NCBI GenBank assembly: GCA_965231925.1
Contig: OZ246894.1
Location: 3,596,001 to 3,660,000, forward strand
Length of the DNA stretch: 64,000 nucleotides
From: Poriferisodalis sp965231925
GTDB lineage: Bacteria; Actinomycetota; Acidimicrobiia; Acidimicrobiales; Poriferisodalaceae
Direction of reading: 5' to 3'
Made by a program: the position numbers and the translations under genes. Below the pieces are notes generated by a model. That model was not told the DNA's origin, did no database searches, and saw only the letters and a list, made by a program, of their open reading frames with translations. This document shows, in pieces, positions 8,537 to 16,403 of the stretch. Position 1 is the first letter of the stretch. Every line of letters starts with the position of its first letter.

Positions 8537-9485
8537 AGCTTCCTGCGGTCCAAGCCGCACTTAGCATTCGAGCGAGGCACCAGGGGGCATTCTCATGAAT
8601 AATCAGGGCTAGATGGTTAGTTCCGAGGGGTGGGGTCCACCGCTGGTGGGGTGAGGGTGTCCAAGCTCGGGGCGTGAAATCACGCTTCGATCTTGGAGGT
8701 TCTGAGCATGGGCCCGGACTCGGGTCACCCTCGCGACTGCACTGTATGTGAGGATCGACGACTTGTTGGCGCAGAACAGTGAAGATATGGGCAGGGGGCG
8801 GGCCGTGGGCGTCTGACTTGGCGCAAAACTGGCCCTGCGTGTTGCGGGTGCGTTCCGACTCGACACCGTTCGCGGCGCACAACGCCTGGAGCGAGGTCTC
8901 GATCGTCATCGAAGCGTCCGCGCACAAGCCGCGCAGCCGCAACTCGCGGACCCAGGCGACAACACCCTCGATGCCGTCGACTGTCCGTGTCTCGTTGTTG
9001 CGCTGCACGCACGCCGCAGCCATTTCTCCGAGCGCTTGGCGCACAGCGGCGAGCCGTTCGACGGCTTCGTCAAGGTTGCTGCTGGGCATGCCGATCTCCT
9101 TGCCCCACCTGACCGCTCCCCACGGCGGCACCCGCTCGAACAGAGTCCGATGCTGCCGGGCGATGCTCGCCTCGAACGACGAACTCACCATGGCGGTGCG
9201 CTGGCGCCATTCGGGCCAGTCGGTGACATGCACCTCGACCGGCACGCCCGCCGACGCGCTGCACTTCGCTTCGAGCTTCCACCGGCGCGGATATCGCTCC
9301 GCGTAATCGATGTCGTCGAACACCGCCATCAGGTCGACGTCGCTGCCCTCGCGTGCGGTGCCCGCAGCCACCGACCCGAACAGCAGCACCGCCGAAGCGC
9401 CCTCCTCGGCCAGCACGTCAGCGGCCGCTTGGGCGTGCTCGATCGTCGGGACCACCAGCGCGTCGCCGCGCACAGCCATCGTCAC
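8451..9485 (-). CDS. MNT-HEPN protein with IS-disrupted C-terminus
   Basis: The N-terminal ~100 residues are a minimal nucleotidyltransferase domain: LLFGSVAAGTAREGSDVDL gives G37-S38 and D49/D51. It continues into a HEPN-like helical region (LDEAVERLAAVRQALGEM ... MTIETSLQALCAANGV). MNT-HEPN pairs are toxin-antitoxin systems in which the MNT AMPylates the HEPN RNase; here both are in one chain. Genuine sequence ends at about base 8815, because from there to the stop the frame reads the complement of a transposase start and a 101-bp IS end. The HEPN RNase motif and C-terminal helices are therefore missing. The gene is probably inactive, or acts only as the MNT. Confidence 0.6.
   Translation of the reverse strand: MTMAVRGDALVVPTIEHAQAAADVLAEEGASAVLLFGSVAAGTAREGSDVDLMAVFDDIDYAERYPRRWKLEAKCSASAGVPVEVHVTDWPEWRQRTAMVSSSFEASIARQHRTLFERVPPWGAVRWGKEIGMPSSNLDEAVERLAAVRQALGEMAAACVQRNNETRTVDGIEGVVAWVRELRLRGLCADASMTIETSLQALCAANGVESERTRNTQGQFCAKSDAHGPPPAHIFTVLRQQVVDPHIQCSREGDPSPGPCSEPPRSKRDFTPRAWTPSPHQRWTPPLGTNHLALIIHENAPWCLARMLSAAWTAGSSSSGKSCRPKSQRADRVGRLAATCVGQL
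8608..8708 (+). repeat. 101-bp IS end, copy A
   Basis: Matches the reverse complement of 15625-15725 over its full length, with one short variable patch. It holds two small hairpins (CCACC-GCT-GGTGG and CGTGA-AA-TCACG). It ends in GGAGG followed by ATG 8708, the start of a transposase remnant, so it appears to be the upstream end of an insertion sequence. Confidence 0.85.
8708..8816 (+). pseudogene. Transposase N-terminal remnant
   Basis: ATG 8708 has a GGAGG site 7 bases upstream. After a frameshift within the first ~6 codons the sequence reads VTLATALYVRIDDLLAQNSE, then a stop at 8814. This matches the start of DDE transposases of the 'LATALYVRIDDLL...APWRP.VGI' type (IS982/IS5-like, from memory). 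Everything after about 30 codons is absent. It overlaps the 3' part of the MNT-HEPN frame on the other strand, showing how that gene was cut. Confidence 0.65.
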
Positions 9486-9680
9486 AGAGCAATTCGCCCG
9501 TCGCGGCGCAAGACACAGGTCGAATCAGGAGACCGCCGAGGCGACGATTCGAGAAGCGATTACAGACAGACGCTCACCGACGCTCGCCGGCGACGAGCTT
9601 GAGCGCCATCGCCTGCATGGTAACGTGCGCGTCACCATGTAAGCATCGCCGAAGCGAAACTGTACGAGTCAAGAGAATAT

Positions 9681-10007
9681 GTGGACAGCCGTGGCCGCAG
9701 CCCATTTGGCCGCTGGTTCAAGAGTCTCGATGCGACACCTGCAGCCAAGATTGTCAGAGCCGTCACCCAGATGGAGACCGGCAACTTCGAAGACCACCGT
9801 GGCGTCGCAGGAGACGTCCTGGAGCGTCGCATCCACAGCGGCCCCGGTTACAGGACTCACGTCGCCATCGACGAGGACACGGTGATCATCTTGCTCGGCG
9901 GCGGGACCAAGCGAGACCAGCAATCCGACATCGCAAATGCTCAGGCCCGCTGGAAGGACTACAAGAACCGCAAGGCTCAAGGAGAACGACATGCCGCTCA
10001 CCCGTGA
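9681..10007 (+). CDS. higB: HigB/RelE-type toxin
   Basis: A 108-residue protein with the RelE/HigB 'addiction module killer' pattern: RSPFGRWFKSLD, IVRAVTQMETGNFEDHRGVAGDVLERRIHSGPGYRTH, then VIILLGGGTKRDQQSDIANAQARW. These proteins are ribosome-dependent mRNA endonucleases. GTG 9681 is the first conventional start, but family members have about seven more residues that form the first strand. Here YESREY is encoded in frame just upstream, where only CTG 9660 could initiate. The 3' end overlaps the next gene by 17 bases; toxin-first order is typical of hig loci. Confidence 0.8.
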   Translation: MDSRGRSPFGRWFKSLDATPAAKIVRAVTQMETGNFEDHRGVAGDVLERRIHSGPGYRTHVAIDEDTVIILLGGGTKRDQQSDIANAQARWKDYKNRKAQGERHAAHP

Positions 10008-10338
10008 CTTCAAGGAAACCGTGCAGGCCCGCGCGCAACGCGACCCCGAGTTCCGTCAGAGCCTGTTCCAAGAAGGAATCGAGTGCATGCTCGCCAGAGA
10101 CATCGACACGGCCAATTCCCTGTTGCGCACCTACATCAACGCAACCATGGGCTTCTCAGAACTCGGCAAACTCACAAGAAAGCAGCCCAAGAGCCTCATG
10201 CGGATGCTCGGGCCTCAAGGCAACCCAAACGCACGCAATCTCTTCGACATCATCGGCTGCATCCAGCGCTACGAGGGAATCCAGCTCGCAGTGACACTTC
10301 GCGGAGCAGCGCAAGCCCCAACCCTCAGCGCCGATTAG
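9991..10338 (+). CDS. higA: HigA-type HTH antitoxin
   Basis: A 115-residue protein starting at ATG 9991 behind an AAGGAGA site. The sequence PLTRDFKETVQARAQRDPEFRQSL...DTANSLLRTYINATMGFSELGKLT...KSLMRMLGPQGNPNARNLFDII is the compact helix-turn-helix antitoxin found after RelE/HigB killer proteins (G-P-x-G-N-P-x-x-x-N-L). It overlaps the toxin gene by 17 bases, so the two are co-translated. It likely represses its own promoter together with the toxin. Confidence 0.8.
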   Translation: MPLTRDFKETVQARAQRDPEFRQSLFQEGIECMLARDIDTANSLLRTYINATMGFSELGKLTRKQPKSLMRMLGPQGNPNARNLFDIIGCIQRYEGIQLAVTLRGAAQAPTLSAD

Positions 10339-10415
10339 CCAACCCACACCAAGATGCTCCCCTACGGAACCGCAGAGCCTCCACCAACGTCCAGGGGTGA
10401 TTCACGCCACCCTCA

Positions 10416-10444
10416 AAACCCGCACTTGACATCCATAGGAGCGT
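10416..10444 (+). repeat. 29-bp dispersed motif, copy 2
   Basis: Second copy of the motif at 4379-4407 (two mismatches). It lies in the 200-bp gap between higA and the low-GC nuclease pair and could mark the left junction of that insertion. In this copy TTGACA is followed 17 bases later by GTGTAAT, so it may double as a promoter for the downstream genes. Confidence 0.65.
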
Positions 10445-10566
10445 TCCGGTGTAATTCAAACCTCCGCGCCCGAACCAATTGTGTACGCTCCGACGCCAAG
10501 CCCGAGTGAGCTACCCCAAGTGAATTACGCTGTCACTTGACGCTCACCCAACGGAGGATCCGTCTC

Positions 10567-11550
10567 TTGGAGCACCGCCTGATACCCATCAACGCTATCT
10601 TGGCAATGCTGGGACATCGCGGTACATCATGGCCTCATCCTCTTCTTGACGCCGGCTATCGCTTGGCGGGTATCGAAGTCCCTTGCAACACTGAGCAGTA
10701 CCGTGTCGTAGCCGATATCGTGGCGTTCAGTGATTCGACAAATCAATTCTTAGTCGTAGAGTCAAAATCTGGTGCCAATATCGAAGACGAACAGGCGCGC
10801 CGCTATCTCCAAGTCACCGGCAACGATTTAGTTCAAAAGACAAGTGTTACGGTACGGTCAGAATTGCCAATCAAGGTACACGCTGTCTATGTGTGCCTCG
10901 CAGAACATCTGGACCGAATTCGATTGGGCCTCAACGCAATCAGTACATCCTTCACAATCATGGCTGTCGGACCAGCAGTTGTCACGATTGAGCACGGTAC
11001 TTCAGTTGAATCGCAACTATATGACCGGTTACCGTACCAGACGCCGGTTCCCTCGCGACCTCCTCCCATAATTAAGGTCGATCCCGATTCTAGCGATGAG
11101 GCCTTCGATGGGCTTGTCGTGCCTCAGCTAATTGCCGCATTGGCCCAGTCCGAAGCGTCCATGAGAACGTCCACTCTGGCAGACAAGTGCATACCATATC
11201 TTCCCCTGACATCACATGCCCAACGCAATTCAATTCAACGACGAATAGAGGACTCAGTACGCCGGGTGTGCAACAAGACACCGGAGCATTTTGAGTACCT
11301 ACGGAGGACACAAATGCGGGAATTTCCCGCTGTTCGGTTCCTATATCCCACAGAAGACGGAGATAGACGAGGCAGAACGGCCAAGTATCAAGCCCTCCGC
11401 CGGCATCTCTTGAATGAACCCGAACCAAGCGGAGCCGAGCTGCGCCAGGGAAGTCTTTTCGAAGAAAGCGAACTGGACGCTGAGATGGACAGCATCGACT
11501 ATGGACTCTCCGGAGCAAATCCCGATATACTAGAGTCAGAGGAACAATAA
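10567..11550 (+). CDS. Predicted PD-(D/E)xK nuclease, unrecognised family
   Basis: TTG 10567 has an ACGGAGG site about 9 bases upstream and gives a 327-residue protein; a TTG ten codons earlier (10537) is possible. Residues 47-70 read VVADIVAFSDSTNQ then FLVVESKSGANI. D50, E65 and K67 form the D...ExK arrangement of the PD-(D/E)xK nuclease fold, with a hydrophobic strand before each. The remainder (about 100-270) includes a probable helical domain and a basic segment (RRGRTAKYQALRRHLL) before an acidic tail. No named family is recognised. Base composition is clearly more AT-rich than the flanks, and its stop is one base from the next ATG. Confidence 0.7.
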   Translation: MEHRLIPINAILAMLGHRGTSWPHPLLDAGYRLAGIEVPCNTEQYRVVADIVAFSDSTNQFLVVESKSGANIEDEQARRYLQVTGNDLVQKTSVTVRSELPIKVHAVYVCLAEHLDRIRLGLNAISTSFTIMAVGPAVVTIEHGTSVESQLYDRLPYQTPVPSRPPPIIKVDPDSSDEAFDGLVVPQLIAALAQSEASMRTSTLADKCIPYLPLTSHAQRNSIQRRIEDSVRRVCNKTPEHFEYLRRTQMREFPAVRFLYPTEDGDRRGRTAKYQALRRHLLNEPEPSGAELRQGSLFEESELDAEMDSIDYGLSGANPDILESEEQ

Positions 11551-11551
11551 A

Positions 11552-12604
11552 ATGGATCGAAAAACCCTGTCAGATCAGTTCATGAGCCACGATGGTAGAA
11601 AATGGAAGACGTTTGTCGTTGAGGCCCATCCAGAAGCTGGAACTTCTTATGAATTCTTGTCAGATGTCTTCGCTGAGAGCCGCGTCGAAGAAACCGAGGA
11701 TGTGTATCTCAACTCGGTAAACGTCGAAGACGATTTGCGTCTCGTGATCGATTCCCTCGACAAACGGTTCTGGTCAATTCATTCTACCGATGATGCAACG
11801 CGAGTGTCGAGGGCAATTCAAGGCAAAGTCTCGGAGCGGCGAGACCTAGACTTCATCTGGTTATCCTCCTACCATCTTCGGCAATTCTCGCAACGGTCCA
11901 ATGCGTCCGCGATGAAAACTATCTTTAATGCCGGGGCTGCGTTCCGGGACAAGGATATTCAACAAGTCAGCATGACAATACGCGGCAAGCGCGTAGGTCC
12001 TTTCTTGAGTTATTTGCTTTCGGGAGACGGAAGCTACGACCATACAATCTCATTGGATCGTTTGACGGGAACGGTCGATGATCCCGATTACGGATCGGTC
12101 CGCGAGGTGGTCGGCCGCAAGGGTCAATTTCTCGCGCAAGGTGATTCGTTCGAATTGCACCAGCGTGTCGTAGCTGACTTCGTCGAACAGTACCGGTCGA
12201 TAATCGACGCCATCGAGACCAACTGTTTGGCGTTCTCTTCTCTAGGTACAGAATCAGAAGGCGGCTTCTCTCTTGAGGGGAGTCCCATCGAATTGCGCTT
12301 TTCGCAACCGATCCCCGACCTAAGCAGCCTGTTCGCGGAAATATTCGCGGCTCGTGAACCGTTTCGCCTCTGGGGATTGCCTGAGATATCTTCAGATTTC
12401 GGAGAGTGCGAAGCAGTTGATCTGCATTCGGGAGCCTGCATGCTATTCGAAGCACAGCCTGATTGGATGAGAATTCACCTGCCGAAGGGAGCTTGTGGCA
12501 ATAGCGTAATGCGTTTGGCCGCGAATCTACAGTACCACGTCGACGGTGACATTCATTTCGTCAATAGAGACCTTGACGAATTGCACGCCGGAACGCATTC
12601 GTAG
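11552..12604 (+). CDS. Unrecognised 350-aa partner of the nuclease
   Basis: A 350-residue soluble protein starting one base after the stop of the predicted nuclease, so the two are surely cotranscribed. No signal peptide, membrane segment or known motif is visible. Readable blocks are DFIWLSSYHLRQFSQRSNAS, an acidic N-terminal third (VNVEDDLRLVIDSLDKRFWSI), and a C-terminal part with alternating strands (IELRFSQPIPDLSSLFAEIF, WMRIHLPKGACGNSVMRLAA). It shares the lowered GC and codon use of its partner, which indicates that both arrived together. Possible roles are target recognition, inhibitor or effector regulator; none is shown. Confidence 0.7.
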   Translation: MDRKTLSDQFMSHDGRKWKTFVVEAHPEAGTSYEFLSDVFAESRVEETEDVYLNSVNVEDDLRLVIDSLDKRFWSIHSTDDATRVSRAIQGKVSERRDLDFIWLSSYHLRQFSQRSNASAMKTIFNAGAAFRDKDIQQVSMTIRGKRVGPFLSYLLSGDGSYDHTISLDRLTGTVDDPDYGSVREVVGRKGQFLAQGDSFELHQRVVADFVEQYRSIIDAIETNCLAFSSLGTESEGGFSLEGSPIELRFSQPIPDLSSLFAEIFAAREPFRLWGLPEISSDFGECEAVDLHSGACMLFEAQPDWMRIHLPKGACGNSVMRLAANLQYHVDGDIHFVNRDLDELHAGTHS

Positions 12605-12769
12605 AGGACACCTCGAATAGAGACCTTGTCGGATTCAGGGTCGGCCAGAAGTCAAGTCGCGTGGTCTGCGGCGGCGAATTCGGCCCGGGCGTCGCGCAGC
12701 AGTTCTGCGCATGTCGCGAATCGTGCCGGGCGGTTCAGTGTTCAGTCGAGGCTCACCTGGGAATCCTGG

Positions 12770-13288
12770 TCAGGTTTTGATGACCAAGGTTCCGGCCGCT
12801 CGATCGTGCCACCCCTGCCGTACCCGGTCCCACAGCAGACTGAGGTAGCAGACCAATGACAGCAGCCAGCCGATGAGCGGAATGAGATTCAGCAGGCCAG
12901 GTATCGCCCACCGGCCGATCGACTTGCCCCAGCCGGGCAGGCCGCCGTGTACCGCATTCACCACCTTGACGTTGACGGCGCGCTTGCCGATTGTCTGACC
13001 CCACAACGCGATTTGCACGACCTCGTACAGGAGGCCTATGGCCGCGGCGACGAGTGCCGACAAGTAGAACCCCGTGAGTGCCGCGCCGTCGTCGGCGACG
13101 CTGGCACTCACCACGCCCAAGGCGAGTACGGCGCCCATAACAACGACGACCGCAATGGCATCAAGGATCCGCGCGCCCAGACGTGCACCAGGTGACGCGA
13201 GTTCGACGACATCGCCGTTGCCGAGTTCAGCCCAGCCCGTGATCGCTCGTTCGCCACCGGCGGCGGGAGGATCGTTCGAGTTGGTCAC
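12770..13288 (-). CDS. RDD-family membrane protein 1
   Basis: A 172-residue protein starting at GTG 13288, which has a perfect AAAGGAGG site six bases upstream. It shows the RDD pattern: an ARILDAIAVVVVMG first membrane helix with the Arg/Asp pair, a second helix, then LWGQTIGKRAVNVKVVNAVHG, and a last helical pair ending SLLWDRVRQGWHDRAAGTLVIKT. RDD proteins are small polytopic membrane proteins of mostly unknown function; some affect Na+ efflux. It is a close paralogue of the proteins at 16404-16901 and 15721-16359, from which it is separated by the AbiE pair. Confidence 0.85.
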   Translation of the reverse strand: MTNSNDPPAAGGERAITGWAELGNGDVVELASPGARLGARILDAIAVVVVMGAVLALGVVSASVADDGAALTGFYLSALVAAAIGLLYEVVQIALWGQTIGKRAVNVKVVNAVHGGLPGWGKSIGRWAIPGLLNLIPLIGWLLSLVCYLSLLWDRVRQGWHDRAAGTLVIKT

Positions 13289-13485
13289 GCCCGGCCTCCT
13301 TTCTGGGGACCTCACCGACACCCACACGCGGCCCAGACCCGAACCGCGGCGGGCGAGCTTGCGATGAGACCGGTCGATGTCGCCCCATTCGTCGAACTGT
13401 GCCACGATAACTGAGACCGCCAACCCTGCGCGATGCTGCTCGAAAAAACTCAGGACCTGTCGCGCGAAGTCAGACGCAACACAAT

Positions 13486-14685
13486 TCAATGCCGCGGGTA
13501 TGCAACAAGCGGGTTGGGGTCCGGCGGTCGGTGCGGCTCTGAAGGGCCGGGATCGAGGCTGACAGCCAGCCGGACCGCTTCGTCCAGTGGGATCTTCTCA
13601 CCCCACACCATGCGGTTGATAACATCGTCGTAGCCACTGGCGAGCGCTTCGTATTCATGTGTCGCCGGGTCGAATGACCGCAACGACGCGAATCCTTCTG
13701 GTGGTCGCTTCGGATCACCTTGCGGCAACCAATTCTCGGAGAAATACAGCAGCGCTTTGCTGTCTCGGCCGATATGCCCTTCGAACCTGTCTTTGTCGCG
13801 AGCGACACAGGCCAGGTCGTACAGGTCGCGAGCCCGTTCGTTGATGCGCTTCAAATCCCCAGACATGCTTGCCCGAGTCTGAGCGAGCAGCTTGTCCATT
13901 GCTGTCGTCCCCGGACCCAATGTGTCGACTTCGAAGCCACCGAGTTCAGGATGGGCTTCAAGCATCTCGTCGCCGCACACCCGTCCAATCATCGACATGA
14001 CCGTCTCGTGTTGCGTCCAGACAGGATCTGCGTCGAGCGGTCTGGAAGTCACGTCGATGCGTGCGACGGCCTGCCGGTCGCGCAGGAAGGAAGCAAAACA
14101 GTGAGATGACCCTTGGTCGGTGACATTGTGTGTTGCCGAGATGCTGTGCGCCGTCGCTCTGAACGCCTGCAGACATGCCTGCTTGAAGTGCTTCGGGGTC
14201 GCACGGTCGGACATGCTGAGCGTCAGATCAACGTCCTCGGACCACCTTTGTGTTATCCCCCATGCAGCCGACAGAGAAGTGCCGCCGCCGAACACGAACC
14301 GCCCAACTCGGTTGTCAGCATCGGATAAAGCAGGATTCGGATAGGCACGCTGCACATATCCGCTGCCAACAGCGCGCTGCCACGCGCACAGCGTGCTGAT
14401 GAGCCAGTAGTCGCGGATGATCAGCTTCGGCTCGATTCCGTAGATGTCCGCCGAACGGATCACCATGTCATCGAACAGGTCGCGCCGTTCGATGAGCGGA
14501 ACTTTCCGAACTATGGACGGCTCGCTGTTGCGGGCCGCGTCTCGCGCGGCAGCACCAACCGCTTCCTTGGCTGCCACTTCCGATGCAGAACTTGCCCGAT
14601 GGCCGGCGATGGGGCAAGTGTCGTAGTAGTTCTGGCATCGTCCGCCTCGTTGCGTCAGCGCACCGCATGTGCGGACTCGCCTCAT
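13486..14685 (-). CDS. abiEii: AbiEii-type nucleotidyltransferase toxin
   Basis: A 399-residue protein. Residues 134-153 (GGTSLSAAWGITQRWSEDVD) carry the AbiEii/AbiGii nucleotidyltransferase signature with D151 and D153, followed by a DVTSRPLDADP strand and a RINERARDLYDLACVA motif. Family members modify tRNA and stop growth. Unusually, the N-terminus has a Cys-rich block (C7, C17, C24, H29 in CGALTQRGGRC...C....H) that resembles a small metal-binding knuckle seen in other actinobacterial proteins and is not part of classical AbiEii. Its start overlaps the AbiEi stop (ATGA), the usual type IV toxin-antitoxin arrangement. Confidence 0.88.
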   Translation of the reverse strand: MRRVRTCGALTQRGGRCQNYYDTCPIAGHRASSASEVAAKEAVGAAARDAARNSEPSIVRKVPLIERRDLFDDMVIRSADIYGIEPKLIIRDYWLISTLCAWQRAVGSGYVQRAYPNPALSDADNRVGRFVFGGGTSLSAAWGITQRWSEDVDLTLSMSDRATPKHFKQACLQAFRATAHSISATHNVTDQGSSHCFASFLRDRQAVARIDVTSRPLDADPVWTQHETVMSMIGRVCGDEMLEAHPELGGFEVDTLGPGTTAMDKLLAQTRASMSGDLKRINERARDLYDLACVARDKDRFEGHIGRDSKALLYFSENWLPQGDPKRPPEGFASLRSFDPATHEYEALASGYDDVINRMVWGEKIPLDEAVRLAVSLDPGPSEPHRPPDPNPLVAYPRH

Positions 14686-15401
14686 GGGACCTGCGCAAGA
14701 TCCGGCAGATCATCAGCGAGACGGCCGATGACGGCGCCGAACGACTTTTCTCCGCAGTAGCGGCCTTCCCAGCCGCCTTCCTTGGGCTCTGCCTCAGCGG
14801 CCCACAACAGCATCTCCTTGCGGATGGGTTCGCCTTGTTTCATCCAGCCGTTCGCTTCGGTGAGCAGCCACATGGCGTGATCCCAATTGTGGTAGTCGGC
14901 TTTGAGAGCTGATCTGGCTGCCTCGAGCAGGTTCGCTTCGTTCCAGTTCAACGATCTTCGTCGAGTGTTCGATCTCTCAGCAAAAGTCACCGGCGGGCCG
15001 ACCGGCAAGACAGGGGGCGTGAGGTTGCGGTACGGCACCGCCAGAATCGTGCGGTACGGAACCTGCGTCGACCAGCCGATGAGCGAAAGCGCCCCGTAGC
15101 TCGCATAACAGGAACCGGGGGGCCCGATGATCGACGTCGCGTCGCTGAGGAGCAGAGGCATCGATCCGTAACGGGCGGCGGCGGGCGGCGGGCGGCGCCA
15201 GTAGATGCCTCGCGCTGCTCTGCCGATGATCGGCCGGTCGGCTGCCATGAGGCGGCTGAGAACGTTCTTCGTGACATGTCTCGGACCCGGCACGGCACCT
15301 GAGCGGAACCATGTGCCGGCCGGCAATTCCTCGATCCATCCGCGGGCGTGAGCAGACATGCTCAGCCGTGAATCAGGCACAGAAACTGCCGCTGCTGACA
15401 T
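14682..15401 (-). CDS. abiEi: AbiEi-type antitoxin
   Basis: A 239-residue protein with an N-terminal winged-helix region (GTWFRSGAVPGPRHVTKNVL ... IIGRAARGIYWRRP) and the AbiEi/DUF6088 body (GPPGSCYASYGALSLIGWSTQVP, 'a..LGL.tQ.P'). Such proteins repress their own promoter and silence the downstream nucleotidyltransferase toxin. ATG 15401 is chosen; an ATG six codons upstream (15419) is in frame. Just upstream of the start a TGGTACCA palindrome could be part of the operator. The gene overlaps abiEii by four bases. Confidence 0.85.
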   Translation of the reverse strand: MSAAAVSVPDSRLSMSAHARGWIEELPAGTWFRSGAVPGPRHVTKNVLSRLMAADRPIIGRAARGIYWRRPPPAAARYGSMPLLLSDATSIIGPPGSCYASYGALSLIGWSTQVPYRTILAVPYRNLTPPVLPVGPPVTFAERSNTRRRSLNWNEANLLEAARSALKADYHNWDHAMWLLTEANGWMKQGEPIRKEMLLWAAEAEPKEGGWEGRYCGEKSFGAVIGRLADDLPDLAQVP

Positions 15402-15720
15402 GTAGCAATGGTACCACACGAGCGCTCAGGCGTTCTGTCGGCTTAGCGCAGTGGCGTTGCTCTCGGACCCGAGTTTGACGGGTGTTTTGCGTTTGTGCTG
15501 GTCAGCGGGGCGCGGCGGGTTGGTGTTTCCACTGCATCTGCGTCGGCCGGACGGCCGGGGTGTCAGTGGACGCGGGCTTTGCCTCAGTCGCTGGTGGGGG
15601 TGCGGGTCGCTGTGAGGATCTGGGTGCTGAGAACCTCCAAGATCGAAGCGTGAATACACACCCCGAGCTTGGACACCCTCACCCCACCAGCGGTGGACCC
15701 CACCCCTTGGAACTAACCAT
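15402..15720. other. Intergenic: AbiE promoter and IS end
   Basis: About 320 bases between the AbiEi start and the 3' end of the second RDD gene. The right part (15625-15725) is IS end copy B; the left part should contain the AbiE promoter. Open frames running through it are made of the repeat and are not genes. Confidence 0.6.
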
Positions 15721-15725
15721 CTAGC
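15625..15725 (-). repeat. 101-bp IS end, copy B
   Basis: Inverted copy of 8608-8708. It keeps the CCACC-GCT-GGTGG hairpin and the GGAGG site, but the position of the transposase ATG has changed to ACC and no transposase remnant follows. It provides the last few bases, including the stop codon (CTA on the plus strand at 15721), of the second RDD gene, so that protein's tail may have been altered by the insertion. Confidence 0.85.
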
Positions 15726-16359
15726 GCCGCAGCCCGTACCTCGGTGGAGCGGGAGCGGGTCGAGGCCGCCCGCTGCGCCTGTTGTCGCGATATGACGTGA
15801 CGACCAAGATACCCGCGGCCTTGTCATGCCAGCCTCGGTAGAAGGGTTCATGACCCATGGTCAGAACGCACAGCAGGAAGAACAGCACTCCGGGGATCTG
15901 GACATACGGCACGGCGAGCGGCAGTATCAGCAGGGCCCAGCGGCCGAGCGATTTGCGCCATCCGGGGACTTCGCCTGAGGCGACGTTCACTGCCTTGATC
16001 CCGATGATTCGCTTGCCGAGCGTCCGGCCCCAAATGGCGGTCGGAACGACTTCGTAGACGAAGCCCACGAGCGCCGTCAAAAAGAGCGCTCCAATCGCAG
16101 CCAGTATCAGTGCTCCAATCGCATCCGTTGCCAGCGCTCCGGGCGTCGTGACGGTCGCGCTCTCGTCGACTGACAGGAAATCCCGACCTTGGATGAATGC
16201 CCAGATACCCGACGGGACCGCGACAATCACTCCGTCCAGAGTTCGGGCACCGAGGCGCTCGATGGGCTGAGCTAACTGAACGGTTTGGCCCGAGGCGAGC
16301 AGGGCCCAGCCGGTTTGGTGTTGCTCGCTCAGCCCCGACGGCCCGTGGACATCACTCAC
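15721..16359 (-). CDS. RDD-family membrane protein 2
   Basis: A 212-residue RDD protein: the N-terminus reads TGWALLASGQTVQLAQPIERLGARTLDGVIV, the middle IWGRTLGKRIIGIKAVNVASGEVPGWRKSLGRWALL, and the end of the domain EPFYRGWHDKAAGILVVTSY. It is longer than its two neighbours: a basic Arg/Pro tail of about 17 residues follows the RDD core, and the stop codon lies within the end of a mobile-element repeat. The gene is 44 bases downstream of the third RDD gene and probably cotranscribed. It has diverged more than copies 1 and 3 have from each other. Confidence 0.85.
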   Translation of the reverse strand: MSDVHGPSGLSEQHQTGWALLASGQTVQLAQPIERLGARTLDGVIVAVPSGIWAFIQGRDFLSVDESATVTTPGALATDAIGALILAAIGALFLTALVGFVYEVVPTAIWGRTLGKRIIGIKAVNVASGEVPGWRKSLGRWALLILPLAVPYVQIPGVLFFLLCVLTMGHEPFYRGWHDKAAGILVVTSYRDNRRSGRPRPAPAPPRYGLRR

Positions 16360-16403
16360 CGGCGGACCCCGAGAGGCTTCGCTGCCATGAGCTCAGGCTC
16401 GGT

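Noticed and set aside
15482..15724. 80-codon plus-strand open frame ending at the 101-bp repeat
   Set aside because: Its C-terminal third is the repeat itself, and the same peptide appears opposite the transposase remnant at copy A, so it is repeat-encoded sequence, not a gene.
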